Source of the DNA: Singulisphaera sp. GP187
GTDB taxonomy: Bacteria; Planctomycetota; Planctomycetia; Isosphaerales; Isosphaeraceae
Direction of reading: 5' to 3'
Length of the DNA stretch: 64,000 nt
Assembly (NCBI RefSeq): GCF_900129635.1
Contig: NZ_FSRB01000003.1
Location: 124,001 to 188,000 of the forward strand
This document shows, in pieces, positions 33,719-41,797 of the stretch. The position numbers and the translations under genes were made by a program. The notes beneath the pieces were generated by a model. That model had not been told where the DNA came from. It saw nothing but the letters and a program-made list of their open reading frames with translations, and did not search any database. Position 1 is the stretch's first letter, and every line of letters begins with the position of its first letter.

Positions 33719-34175
33719 GAACGTTATCCAAATGATCATGCAAGTCGCCACGAGCGATCAGGCGGTTGTGCAGATCGGCGTTGAGCATGGCCAGCGTCAC
33801 CTCGCCAAGCCGCGAGAGCAGCAGTCGCTCCGCATCGTGGAATGCCTGGTGGAGGGCGGCATTCACGGCCTGCTCGACGAGGCAGTCGGGCGACTCCGTC
33901 CGGTTACCGATGGCGAGAAGCGATGGGCTGCCGAGCGCGGAGTAGATGTCGTGCAGTGACACCTTCGAGAGGTCGCAGGCGAGCGTCCACCCGCCGCCAT
34001 GCCCCTTTTCCGATCGCACATAACCCTGGTCCCGTAGACCCGCCATGATCCGCCGGATCACCACGGGATTGGTGTCCATCGCCTTCGCCAGCACTTCGGA
34101 AGTGACCGGGGTATCCTGCTCTGCCATGTGCAGCAGGACGTGGAGCACACCTGACAATCGACGATCGCGTTTCAT
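33708..34175 (-). CDS. Rrf2 family transcriptional regulator
   Basis: A 155-aa winged-helix regulator starting MKRDRRLSGVLHVLLHMAEQ. It has the typical Rrf2 layout: VTSEVLAKAMDTNPVVIRRIMAGLRDQGYVRSEKGHGGGWTLACDLSKVSLHDIYSAL. The three-Cys iron-sulfur cluster motif of IscR/NsrR is absent (one Cys remains in the expected loop, SPDCLVE), so it resembles the YwnA-like non-cluster group. ATG 34175 is preferred over 34211 because it matches the family start. A dyad ATGTAAC-N7-GTTACAT lies across the start codon, a likely autoregulatory operator. It is the first gene of an operon with araC. Confidence 0.9.
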   Translation of the reverse strand: MKRDRRLSGVLHVLLHMAEQDTPVTSEVLAKAMDTNPVVIRRIMAGLRDQGYVRSEKGHGGGWTLACDLSKVSLHDIYSALGSPSLLAIGNRTESPDCLVEQAVNAALHQAFHDAERLLLSRLGEVTLAMLNADLHNRLIARGDLHDHLDNVHAS

Positions 34176-34194
34176 GTAACACACCATGTTACAT
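34174..34194. promoter_or_regulatory. Operator-like dyad over the rrf2 start codon
   Basis: ATGTAAC (34174-34180) and GTTACAT (34188-34194) form a perfect 7-bp dyad with a 7-nt spacer, 21 bp overall. It overlaps the rrf2 initiation codon. The size and AT-rich half-sites fit an Rrf2-family operator; binding is inferred. Confidence 0.55.
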
Positions 34195-34288
34195 AACTGC
34201 GAAAATGTCAAGGCGGATGCCCTCGATGGCTTGACGTGAGCATCCGTTCTTTAGAAGTCGGTTCTCATTCGTCGACCGAGTTCGGTCC

Positions 34289-34861
34289 TTAATCAAACGT
34301 GCATCCCGAGGTCAACACGTCCGGTGCATCGCCGACGTCGAGTCGCACCTCGGGCACACCGACGGCAGAGGCCAGCCGCGCTCCAAGTTCGCGGAGCATG
34401 CCGGCCGAATAGCCGGGCCAAAGTCGGTCCACCGTTCCCTGCTGGGTGACAAGGGCCACATAGGCGGACCGCTCGGCATGATAGGCGTTGACGACTTTCA
34501 AATCCGGGTCGGCGATGACGGGGTAGGGGGTGTCATGCTCTCGGGTCCAACGCGCCGCTTCGGGGGATTCGCCGTCGATGATTCCGAGGAACGCGACCCG
34601 ATCTCCGTAGGCGGTGAAAAGCCGACGGAAGCAAGGGTCGGCCGCCTCGCTGCACGGGCAACCGTCCTTGATGAAAATGAGCACGGTCGGCCGCTCGCGT
34701 GCCGCCTCCGGCAAGGAGAGGGCAGGGCGTCCCGCAACCGCGCCGGCGTCGGCCCGCATCCGGGCCGTGACCGGATGTCCGATGCGAGATCGGGTGGCGA
34801 TCGCGGCCGTGAACGCGGCGGCCGCGGCGACGAGCAACAGGATGGTTGCAACCTTCCTCAC
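34289..34861 (-). CDS. Membrane-anchored redoxin (thioredoxin-fold) protein
   Basis: A 190-aa protein with an N-terminal hydrophobic segment (VATILLLVAAAAAFTAAIAT) acting as signal or anchor, then a thioredoxin-like domain: RPTVLIFIKDGCPCSEAADPCFRRLFTAYGDRVAFLGIIDG and DTPYPVIADPDLKVVNAYHAERSAYVALVTQQGTV. The usual CxxC is replaced by C-P-C followed by a third Cys six residues on (CPCSEAADPC). AhpC/TSA-type redoxins are the nearest family. The start is GTG 34861, with GAGGG 6 nt upstream. It lies 39 nt downstream of the MFS gene on the same strand, so probably cotranscribed. Possible disulfide or peroxide role in the periplasm. Confidence 0.78.
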   Translation of the reverse strand: MRKVATILLLVAAAAAFTAAIATRSRIGHPVTARMRADAGAVAGRPALSLPEAARERPTVLIFIKDGCPCSEAADPCFRRLFTAYGDRVAFLGIIDGESPEAARWTREHDTPYPVIADPDLKVVNAYHAERSAYVALVTQQGTVDRLWPGYSAGMLRELGARLASAVGVPEVRLDVGDAPDVLTSGCTFD

Positions 34862-34900
34862 GGCGTCCCTCGCCAGGAGAGTCTGTGGATGCGCCGAGGC

Positions 34901-36196
34901 TCAGGCGACGGCGGTTTCGGGGTCCGCAAGAACCGCGACGGTCGCGACCTGGCCACGGCCGATTTGAAGGACCATCGCGGCGGTGACGAGACAGAGGGCT
35001 CCGGAGGTCAGAAAGGCGGGTTGGTAGTCGCCGATCACCGAGCGGATCGTGCCCGCGCCGAAGGTGGCGACGGCCGCCCCCAGTTGGTGCGCCGCGACGA
35101 TCCAGCCGAACATGATTCCTGAGCGCTCGCGCCCAAAGGCGTCCGCCGTCAGCTTGACGGTCGGGGGCACCGTCGCAATCCAGTCGAGCCCGTAGAGGAC
35201 CGCGAAGGCGGAAAGCCCCCAGGACGCGTCAGCCAGGCCGAACGGCAGATAGATCAGGGCGAGCCCACGGAGGCCGTAGTACCAGCAGAGCAGAATACGG
35301 TTATCATACCGGTCGGAGAGCCAACCCGAGGCCGTCGTCCCCAGCAAGTCGAACAGTCCCATGGCCGCGAGCAGGCCGGCCGCGCGGATCTCGGGGATAC
35401 CGGCGTCCAGGCAGGCCGAGATCAGGTGGGTGCCAACGAGCCCGTTCGTACTCAGGCCGCAGATGAAAAAGCTGCCGGCCAGCAGCCAGAAGTCGCGGGA
35501 ACGCAGGCCGTCGCGCAGCGCCCCGACCGCGGCGGCGAACGGTCGGTCAACCTTGGTCGACACGATAGGCGCGTCTGTGGCGGCCCCGAACGGTCGAAGG
35601 CCAATGTCCTCGGGGCGATCGCGCATCAAGAGGGCGATCAGCGGCAAGAGGAGCGCCGCGACGCAGGCAACGACCAGGACTGCCGGGCGCCACCCGTACC
35701 GCGTGACGGTCGCGGCCAAGGCGGGCAAGAAGACCATCTGGCCGGTGGCCGAGCTTGCCGTCAAAACGCCAAGCACCAGCCCCCTGCGGTCTGCAAACCA
35801 GCGGTTGACGACCGTCGCGCCGAGGACCAGGGCCGTCATCCCCGTGCCACCGCCGACGACCACGCCCCAGAGTAGGACGAGCTGCCAGGGGGTCGAAATT
35901 CGGGACGAGAGAGCCACCCCCATGGCCACCGCCGCCAGTGATCCGAGCATCGTCCGCCGCACACCAATTTTGTCCATGAGTGCGGCGGCAAACGGCCCGA
36001 TCAGCCCGTAGAGCAGCAGGTTGACCGAGATCGCCAGCGAAATCGTCGCTCGGCTCCAGCCGAACTCGCGCTCGAGCGGCACAATCAGGACACTCGGCGT
36101 CGCCCTGACTCCGGCCGTCGCCAGGAGCGTCAGGAATGTCAGGCCCGCAACGACCCAGGCATAGTGGTATCTCCGCTCACGGATCGGCTTGACCAT
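34901..36196 (-). CDS. MFS transporter
   Basis: A 431-aa major facilitator with about 12 helices. The N-half has RERRYHYAWVVAGLTFLTLLATAGVRATPSVLIVPLEREFGWSRATISLAISVNLLLYGLIGPFAAALMDKIGVRR, including the A-loop GxxxDxxGxRR. A second-half copy, GWLSDRYDNRILL, follows the central cytoplasmic loop. The FGWSRATIS segment recurs in the oxalate/formate-antiporter-like and monocarboxylate MFS subgroups. It is upstream of the redoxin gene. The substrate is not determinable. Confidence 0.9.
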   Translation of the reverse strand: MVKPIRERRYHYAWVVAGLTFLTLLATAGVRATPSVLIVPLEREFGWSRATISLAISVNLLLYGLIGPFAAALMDKIGVRRTMLGSLAAVAMGVALSSRISTPWQLVLLWGVVVGGGTGMTALVLGATVVNRWFADRRGLVLGVLTASSATGQMVFLPALAATVTRYGWRPAVLVVACVAALLLPLIALLMRDRPEDIGLRPFGAATDAPIVSTKVDRPFAAAVGALRDGLRSRDFWLLAGSFFICGLSTNGLVGTHLISACLDAGIPEIRAAGLLAAMGLFDLLGTTASGWLSDRYDNRILLCWYYGLRGLALIYLPFGLADASWGLSAFAVLYGLDWIATVPPTVKLTADAFGRERSGIMFGWIVAAHQLGAAVATFGAGTIRSVIGDYQPAFLTSGALCLVTAAMVLQIGRGQVATVAVLADPETAVA

Positions 36197-36407
36197 CGCG
36201 TCGTTTCCTGTTCGCTCTCGGCATGGACTCGGGCAGAATGCATTCGACCCGCAAGCTCGTCGAAGCGCACTGAGGTCGGGCGCCGCGTGCTCGAGGTCGA
36301 TTGACGCGTGGCTTGAGGTTCAGGTTCGCGAGAATCCGGGAAGTCTTCCCCCTCGACGGCGGATATCGAAGGGGGGACGACCACCGATCGCGGTCGGTCG
36401 GACGCGA

Positions 36408-37691
36408 TCAATCCGTGAATCGGCGCACGATCAGGGCGGTGTTCTGACCGCCGAATCCGAAGCTATTCGAGAGCACCACATCGACCGGTTGCTCGCGCGC
36501 CTCGTGCGGCAGATAGTCGAGGTCGCACTCCGGATCCTTGTTCTCCAGGTTGATCGTCGGAGGCAAGACGCCGTCCCGGATCGCCAGCAGGCAGGCGATC
36601 GCTTCGACGGCCCCACCGGCCGAGACGAGGTGGCCCGTCATGCTCTTGGTGCTCGAGATCGGAAGTCGATAGGCGTCATCGCCGAAGACGCGCTTGATCG
36701 CCAGGGTCTCGATTGAGTCATTGGAGGGCGTGCTCGTGCCGTGCGCGTTGATGTAGCCGATGTCGGAGGGGTCAATCCCTGCGTCGGTCATTGCGCCGCG
36801 CATCGCCGCAATGGCGCCTCGCCCTTGGTCGTGGCTATCGGTCAGGCGAAAGGCGTCGGCCGTCGAGCAGTGCCCGGCCACCTCGCCGTAGATGGTCGCG
36901 CCTCGGGCCTTGGCATGCTCCAAGTCCTCGAGCACGAGCATGCCGCCCCCTTCGCCGAGCACGAAGCCGTCGCGGTGACGGTCGAACGGGCGGCTGGCGG
37001 TCGCATAATCGTCGTTGCGGGTCGACATCGCCGTGAGCAGGATGAACCCGGTGAGGCCGAGCGGGTGAACCATGCTGTGAGTGCCCCCCGCGAGCATCAC
37101 GTCGGCGTCACCACGGCGAATCAACTCCGTGGCCTCGCCGATGGCCTGAGCGCTCGCGGCGCATGCGGTCTGGCAGGTCGAGTTCGGCCCTCGCGCATTG
37201 AAGACCGCCGCCAGGTACCCGGCCGGTCCTCCATGTTCCTGATCCGCCTCACTGATCAGCTGGAGTCGCTCGATCCCGTAGCTCGTGAACTTGGCCGGAT
37301 TGAACTGGCCCTCCGCACTCGAGCTGTAGACGAGGTCGACGAATCGGTCAAAGTCCTGCTGTCCTTCTCCGGAGCCAAGGTAGACTCCAAAGCGGGTCGG
37401 ATCGAACGCAGCATCACTGATCCCGGCGTGAGTCACCGCCATCGTCGCAGCGGCCAACGCGAGTTGCGAGGTCCGGCTGTACTCGACCCACCGGTCGGCA
37501 TCCGTCCGGTAATCCCCCAGGCGGAACCCTGCGACCTCGCCCGCAATCCGCGTGGCGAACGTCGACGCGTCGAACAGAGTGATCGGTCCAACCCCTCCGC
37601 GCCCCTCGCACAGCGAACGCCAGGACGATTCGACATCGCGCCCCACTGGCGTAATCATCCCCATCCCGGTCACTACCACTCGTCGTTGCAC
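36408..37691 (-). CDS. Beta-ketoacyl-ACP synthase (FabF-like)
   Basis: A 427-aa condensing enzyme with the full thiolase-fold triad: Cys177 in STCQTACAAS, His317 in NAHGTSTPSND, and His354 in KSMTGHLVSAGG. It opens with RRVVVTGMGMITPVGRDVESSW and closes with NSFGFGGQNTALIVRRF, both typical of KAS II. Compared with E. coli FabF it carries a ~20-residue insertion around residues 118-160 (SSSAEGQFNPAKFTSYGIERLQLISEADQEHG). The start is GTG 37691 with GGGGAGAG upstream. It has no acyl carrier protein or other fab gene beside it, so it may serve a specialised fatty-acid or polyene pathway rather than bulk synthesis. Confidence 0.9.
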   Translation of the reverse strand: MQRRVVVTGMGMITPVGRDVESSWRSLCEGRGGVGPITLFDASTFATRIAGEVAGFRLGDYRTDADRWVEYSRTSQLALAAATMAVTHAGISDAAFDPTRFGVYLGSGEGQQDFDRFVDLVYSSSAEGQFNPAKFTSYGIERLQLISEADQEHGGPAGYLAAVFNARGPNSTCQTACAASAQAIGEATELIRRGDADVMLAGGTHSMVHPLGLTGFILLTAMSTRNDDYATASRPFDRHRDGFVLGEGGGMLVLEDLEHAKARGATIYGEVAGHCSTADAFRLTDSHDQGRGAIAAMRGAMTDAGIDPSDIGYINAHGTSTPSNDSIETLAIKRVFGDDAYRLPISSTKSMTGHLVSAGGAVEAIACLLAIRDGVLPPTINLENKDPECDLDYLPHEAREQPVDVVLSNSFGFGGQNTALIVRRFTD

Positions 37692-38518
37692 GCGTCTCTC
37701 CCCAGCAGCCTAACGGCCCTTTTGCTCGCACCTCGGCCTCGAAAGCCGACCCTAACCGGCCCTACCACACCCTACGATCCCGCAAGTCGAGCGTTCCAAG
37801 CCCGCAATTGTATGCGATCCGCAACTCGACTCCCCCCCCCAAGGTTTCGGCTTGAACGACCACTCGGAGTGAATCAGAACGCGACAAATAATATGACGAC
37901 CGTAATTCAAAATCAACGCCCCGCGCGGTTTCGGTGTCGGCGAGTCGACCCGCCCCTGCGGGAGCGGACCTGGCTCGGTCTTCGTTCGGGAGCGGATCTC
38001 CCGCACGATCGACGCGGTGGATTCGACCCGACTCATTCATGTCTGTTGTTTTGTTCAGACCTACACTCGTTTCTGGGGCGGAGGCCGACTCAGCCGTTGG
38101 TCTCGGTTTGCTTTGATTATCTGATCGGTAACCGCGGTGTTGCAATCGCCGTTGGGTGCCACAGGTTGTACATGATTCAATACGAGAGAAAGACCAAGTC
38201 CAACGGCTCAGGGCCAGCACGGTGACACGGGGCAGCACGCGAAGATTCGCTCGAACCGACGATTAGGGCCGCTGAGCGCCCCGGTCAAGTCGCCGATGAA
38301 GACGGTTCGCGAGCCAAATACGCTTCACCTTGGCTCGACTGGACTTGACCGACTTGGGGCCATCGGATAGAAGGCGTCTGCCTCCAGGTTTGCACCTCTT
38401 CGATCGCCATTCAAAGCATGCAGAACATTTCCTCCGAGCCACTCGCACGAGCCGTTGCGAGCTTGGTCGCGTTGGAATCGCGTTCCACACGGGATGACCG
38501 CGAACATAGAGGTGGTTG
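37692..38518. other. 827-bp intergenic region between divergent fabF and glycosyltransferase genes
   Basis: No gene is supportable. It contains a copy of a dispersed repeat (38103-38204) and should hold divergent promoters, which I could not identify. The long plus-strand frame crossing here is a shadow of fabF. Confidence 0.5.
38103..38204. repeat. Dispersed repeat, copy 2 (non-palindromic version)
   Basis: Begins TCGGTTTGCTTTGATTATCT and contains TTGGGTGCCACAGGTTGTAC, then ATTCAATACGAGAGAAAGACC. It aligns with 17611-17783 but lacks the ~70-bp second arm of the palindrome there. Confidence 0.65.
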
Positions 38519-39628
38519 ATGAGCGTGAGGAAGATCGCCTACCTGGCGCCTCTCTACTTCGACGAACAGTGTTATCTGGGAGGCGGCGAACGATACCCTC
38601 TGAATCTGGCCAAGGGGGTCGTTGAAAGCTCGGCGGGAAACTATGAGGTCGAGCTGGTTTCGTTCGGGCCCACCTCGTTCCGAAGGGAGATCGCGCCTGG
38701 CGTCTCGTTCCGGATCCTGACGGCGGCCGGAAAGCCGGCGCACCCACTGGACATGGTTTCCTGGGAGCTTCCCGAGGCCCTGGCCGACGCCGACCTGGTG
38801 CACATTCACCAGGCCTACACGCGCTGTTCCGAGTTGGGCCTGCTCGTCGCCAAGCAGCTCCGCAAGCCGATCTGCGTGACCGACCACGGCGGGACCTCCA
38901 GCCCGTTCGTCCAGCACCTGGGCATCCTCGACCTGGCCGACCAGATCATCGCCCAGTCGGACTTCGCCGCGTCCTTCTTTCAGACCTCGACGCCCATCGA
39001 GATCATCAAAGGGGGCGTTGATGCGTCACGGTTCACTCCGCCACCGCGGCCAGTCAAACGCGACCGCGTCCTCTTCGTCGGCCGGCTCTTGCCGCACAAG
39101 GGGATCGACCAGCTCGTCGCGGCCATGCCGCCCGAGCTTCCTCTGACCGTCTGCGGCCGCCCGTACGACGAAGTGTTCTTCCAACGCCTTCAGGAAGCGG
39201 CGGTCGGCAAGCAAATCGAGTTCATCACCGATGCCGATGATGACCGAATCCTCGAGCTTTATCGCAAGGCCTGGGCCAATATCCTGCCCTCGGTCTATGT
39301 CGATTGCTACGGCAACATGCATCGCGCCCCCGAGTTGATGGGCTTCTCGATTCTCGAGGCGATGGCCTGCGGGACGCCGGCGATCAGCTCGCGAGTCGCG
39401 GCGATGCCCGAGTTCATCCGCGAGGGGGAGACCGGTTTCGTCTTCGACGATCCCGCCGAGCTCGCCGCGCAATTGCGTCGGCTTGCCGCCGACCCCGAAC
39501 TGGTTGAAACGATGGGCCGGCAGGCCCGGCTCGTCGTCGAGCAGGAGTACGACTACCGGGTCGCAGGCGCCCGGTTGGTCGACGTCTATGAACCCTTGAT
39601 CGCCCGCGCATGGGAGGTGGCGGCGTGA
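38519..39628 (+). CDS. Glycosyltransferase family 4 protein (first of pair)
   Basis: A 369-aa GT-B fold transferase. The acceptor half has YLGGGERYPLNLAKGVV and LVHIHQAYTRCSELGLLVAK. The donor half has DRVLFVGRLLPHKGIDQLVAAMP, then MGFSILEAMACGTPAISSRVAAMPEFIREGETGFVF, with the E-x7-E nucleotide-sugar motif. The ATG at 38519 has AGAGGTGG just upstream. It ends in a GTGA overlap with the next glycosyltransferase. Context suggests polysaccharide or glycolipid assembly at the inner membrane, with a nucleotide-activated sugar donor; the sugar is unknown. Confidence 0.9.
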   Translation: MSVRKIAYLAPLYFDEQCYLGGGERYPLNLAKGVVESSAGNYEVELVSFGPTSFRREIAPGVSFRILTAAGKPAHPLDMVSWELPEALADADLVHIHQAYTRCSELGLLVAKQLRKPICVTDHGGTSSPFVQHLGILDLADQIIAQSDFAASFFQTSTPIEIIKGGVDASRFTPPPRPVKRDRVLFVGRLLPHKGIDQLVAAMPPELPLTVCGRPYDEVFFQRLQEAAVGKQIEFITDADDDRILELYRKAWANILPSVYVDCYGNMHRAPELMGFSILEAMACGTPAISSRVAAMPEFIREGETGFVFDDPAELAAQLRRLAADPELVETMGRQARLVVEQEYDYRVAGARLVDVYEPLIARAWEVAA

Positions 39629-40905
39629 AGATTCTGGTGATCAGCAACCTCTATCCTCCCGACGCCCTGGGCGGCTACGAAATGGGCTGCCGTCAGGTGG
39701 TCGAAAATCTCCGGGCCCGCGGCCACGAGGTGCGCGTCCTGACCACCGCGCCTCGGACGCCGGTGGCCAGCCCTCCTCACGTGCGCCGGACGCTCCGACT
39801 GACGGACATGTGGGTCGATTACCACATGTCACGCTGCGCGACGGTGACTCAACTCCTCGACGAATCCGAATCGCATCGAATCAACGCGTTCAATGTTCAC
39901 GCGTTACTCGCCGAACTCGACGACTTCGAGCCCGACGTCGCCTACGTCTGGATGCTGACCGGGATCGGCGGGCTCGGCCTGATGGCTGCGCTCCACCATC
40001 TGCGGGTGCCCTGGGTCTGGCACTTGATGGACGACGTGCCTGCCACGCTCTGTCAGCTCGATAATCGGGTGGTTCCGGCCTTGGCTCGTGAAATCGAACG
40101 GCAGTTGCGCGGGCACACGATCGCGTGCAGCCAGCAACTGGTCGATGAGATCGAGCGCAGGGGAATTCGGCTCCAGGGCGAGGTCGAGATCGTGCCCAAC
40201 TGGGTTGCCGGCCCGATTCCGCCGCTCCGCTCCGAGTTCTACCAGGGCGATCGCCCGTTGCGAATCGTGGCGTCCGCCGCCCATATTGACCGCTGTTACG
40301 ACAAGGGGATGGACCTGCTCATCAAGGCGGCCGCCACCTTGCGTGACCAGGGTCGTGAAAATTTCTCGCTCGATATCTTCGGACAGGTCAACGACAGCTT
40401 CTACGGCGACCTCATCAAGACGAACCACCTCAGCGGGCTCGTGAAACTACGAGGTAGTCTGAAACAGGCCGACCTGATCGCTGCCTATCAAGACTACGAC
40501 ATATTCGCCTTCCCCGCGCGGCTCCGTGAACCGTGTGCCTTTGCCCCGCTCGAGGCCGCCCCGAGCGGTTGCGTCACGGTCATGTCGATCCTCAGCGGCA
40601 ACAGCGAGTGGCTAGTCCACGGCGTCCATTGCCTCAAGGTGCCCCGAACCAGCGACGGGTTCGCCCACATGTTCGGCGAGATCCTTGATGGACGGGTCGA
40701 CCTCGAACCGATCGGCCGCCGAGGCGCCCTGGCGGTCCGCCGCGATTTCCACCTGGACAAGCTCTTGCCGAGGATCGAACAGATCCTGACCAAGGCCGCT
40801 CGGCAAACTCGTGACGGGGCAGGGACCACCGACGAAGTCTACCGGCTTGCCCTCCTGGCCGAGAAGTTGACGAGCATACTCATCCAAGAACCTTATTGTG
40901 CGTAA
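39625..40905 (+). CDS. Glycosyltransferase family 4 protein (second of pair)
   Basis: A 426-aa GT-B enzyme. It starts MKILVISNLYPPDALGGYEMGCRQVVENLRARGHEVRVLT, the typical glycan-binding N-domain. The donor domain has YDKGMDLLIKAAATL, LVKLRGSLKQADLIAAYQDYDIFAFPARLREPCAFAPLEAAPSGCVTVMS, with Glu residues in the E-x7-E region. The GTG at 39625 is preferred: it overlaps the previous TGA, and GGAGGTGG sits 4-6 nt upstream; an ATG at 39610 would bury that site. It is translationally coupled to the first GT and followed by a coiled-coil protein gene. Confidence 0.88.
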   Translation: MKILVISNLYPPDALGGYEMGCRQVVENLRARGHEVRVLTTAPRTPVASPPHVRRTLRLTDMWVDYHMSRCATVTQLLDESESHRINAFNVHALLAELDDFEPDVAYVWMLTGIGGLGLMAALHHLRVPWVWHLMDDVPATLCQLDNRVVPALAREIERQLRGHTIACSQQLVDEIERRGIRLQGEVEIVPNWVAGPIPPLRSEFYQGDRPLRIVASAAHIDRCYDKGMDLLIKAAATLRDQGRENFSLDIFGQVNDSFYGDLIKTNHLSGLVKLRGSLKQADLIAAYQDYDIFAFPARLREPCAFAPLEAAPSGCVTVMSILSGNSEWLVHGVHCLKVPRTSDGFAHMFGEILDGRVDLEPIGRRGALAVRRDFHLDKLLPRIEQILTKAARQTRDGAGTTDEVYRLALLAEKLTSILIQEPYCA

Positions 40906-41046
40906 TTGACGACGCACGTGATTGTCCTTTCCCCCTGTTGCATCCCCGCGTTGAACACGGACGGTTCGACCCGGGCGTGCGATCCAAAGGCGACCGCCAA
41001 GGCCGATTCGGCGGTGCCCACTCGACTCCAAGGAAGGAGTATTTTC

Positions 41047-41568
41047 ATGCAAGATTTTGCATTCTATAACGCAGGTTCTCACAACCTCAAGGGCCCGCGT
41101 GGTCTCGTGGTCATGGCCCGACGCATGATGCGCAGGGTGCTCCGCCCGATCTTCCTCCGGCAAGTGGAAATCTTCCAGTACTTCGCCGACTTGCTGGACA
41201 ACCACGAGAACCGAGTGTTCGCCTTGCGCATTGATGCGGATGCAATGAAGCGACAGCACCGGGATCTGGCCCACGAATTGGGTCAGCAGAACGAAGCGTT
41301 GGCGTTGCGTCAAGATCTGCTGAGCGCGCGGCAGGACGAGTTGGCCGATCAGATCCAGACCACCATGGCCTTCGGGTGGGACTACGTCGCGATGGTCCGT
41401 CGCTTGGCCACTCTCGAGGATCAGCTCGCACTCTTGACCGGCTCGACGCTCAGCCCGTCGGACGAAGGGGATGCCCACCCGTCGATCCTCTTCCCCGGCT
41501 TGGCGAAAGGAATGAGGAAGCCCGCCAATGATGACGACGACAAGACCATCCGTTCGAAGGTCTGCTAA
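41047..41568 (+). CDS. Coiled-coil protein in the glycosyltransferase operon
   Basis: A 173-aa protein not assigned to a family. After MQDFAFYNAGSHNLKGPRGLVVMARRMMRRVLRPIFLRQVEIFQYFADLLDNHENR comes a heptad-rich helix (DADAMKRQHRDLAHELGQQNEALALRQDLLSARQDELADQIQ). Similar Arg-rich LRPIFLRQVEIFQ helices precede catalytic domains in some polysaccharide glycosyl- and methyltransferases, so this may be a free-standing oligomerisation or scaffold partner. AAGGAAGGAG sits 7 nt before the ATG at 41047; the open frame extends back to 40906 without support. It is 141 nt after the second GT. Confidence 0.72.
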   Translation: MQDFAFYNAGSHNLKGPRGLVVMARRMMRRVLRPIFLRQVEIFQYFADLLDNHENRVFALRIDADAMKRQHRDLAHELGQQNEALALRQDLLSARQDELADQIQTTMAFGWDYVAMVRRLATLEDQLALLTGSTLSPSDEGDAHPSILFPGLAKGMRKPANDDDDKTIRSKVC

Positions 41569-41797
41569 CCTCGAAGTCAGCGATTCAGCCGGGCGGCCCG
41601 CCCGGAGTCCTCTGAGCCGGCGGGCCGATGGGGATAAAGCCAGGGCGAAGAATCAATTTTTGTTCAAATTTACGAATCAAAACAAAACTCTCCCCCCAAC
41701 GGTCACGCCGATGAGGGGAGAGTCGCAAGTTCAACGGCCCGGAGCGGCACTTTTTCGAGTCAGCTCGTCGCCGTCGCCCTTCCTGCCGCCGGTGGGA

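Noticed and set aside
36741..38225. 494-aa plus-strand open frame
   Set aside because: It is antisense to fabF over most of its length and has no domain or ribosome-binding site.
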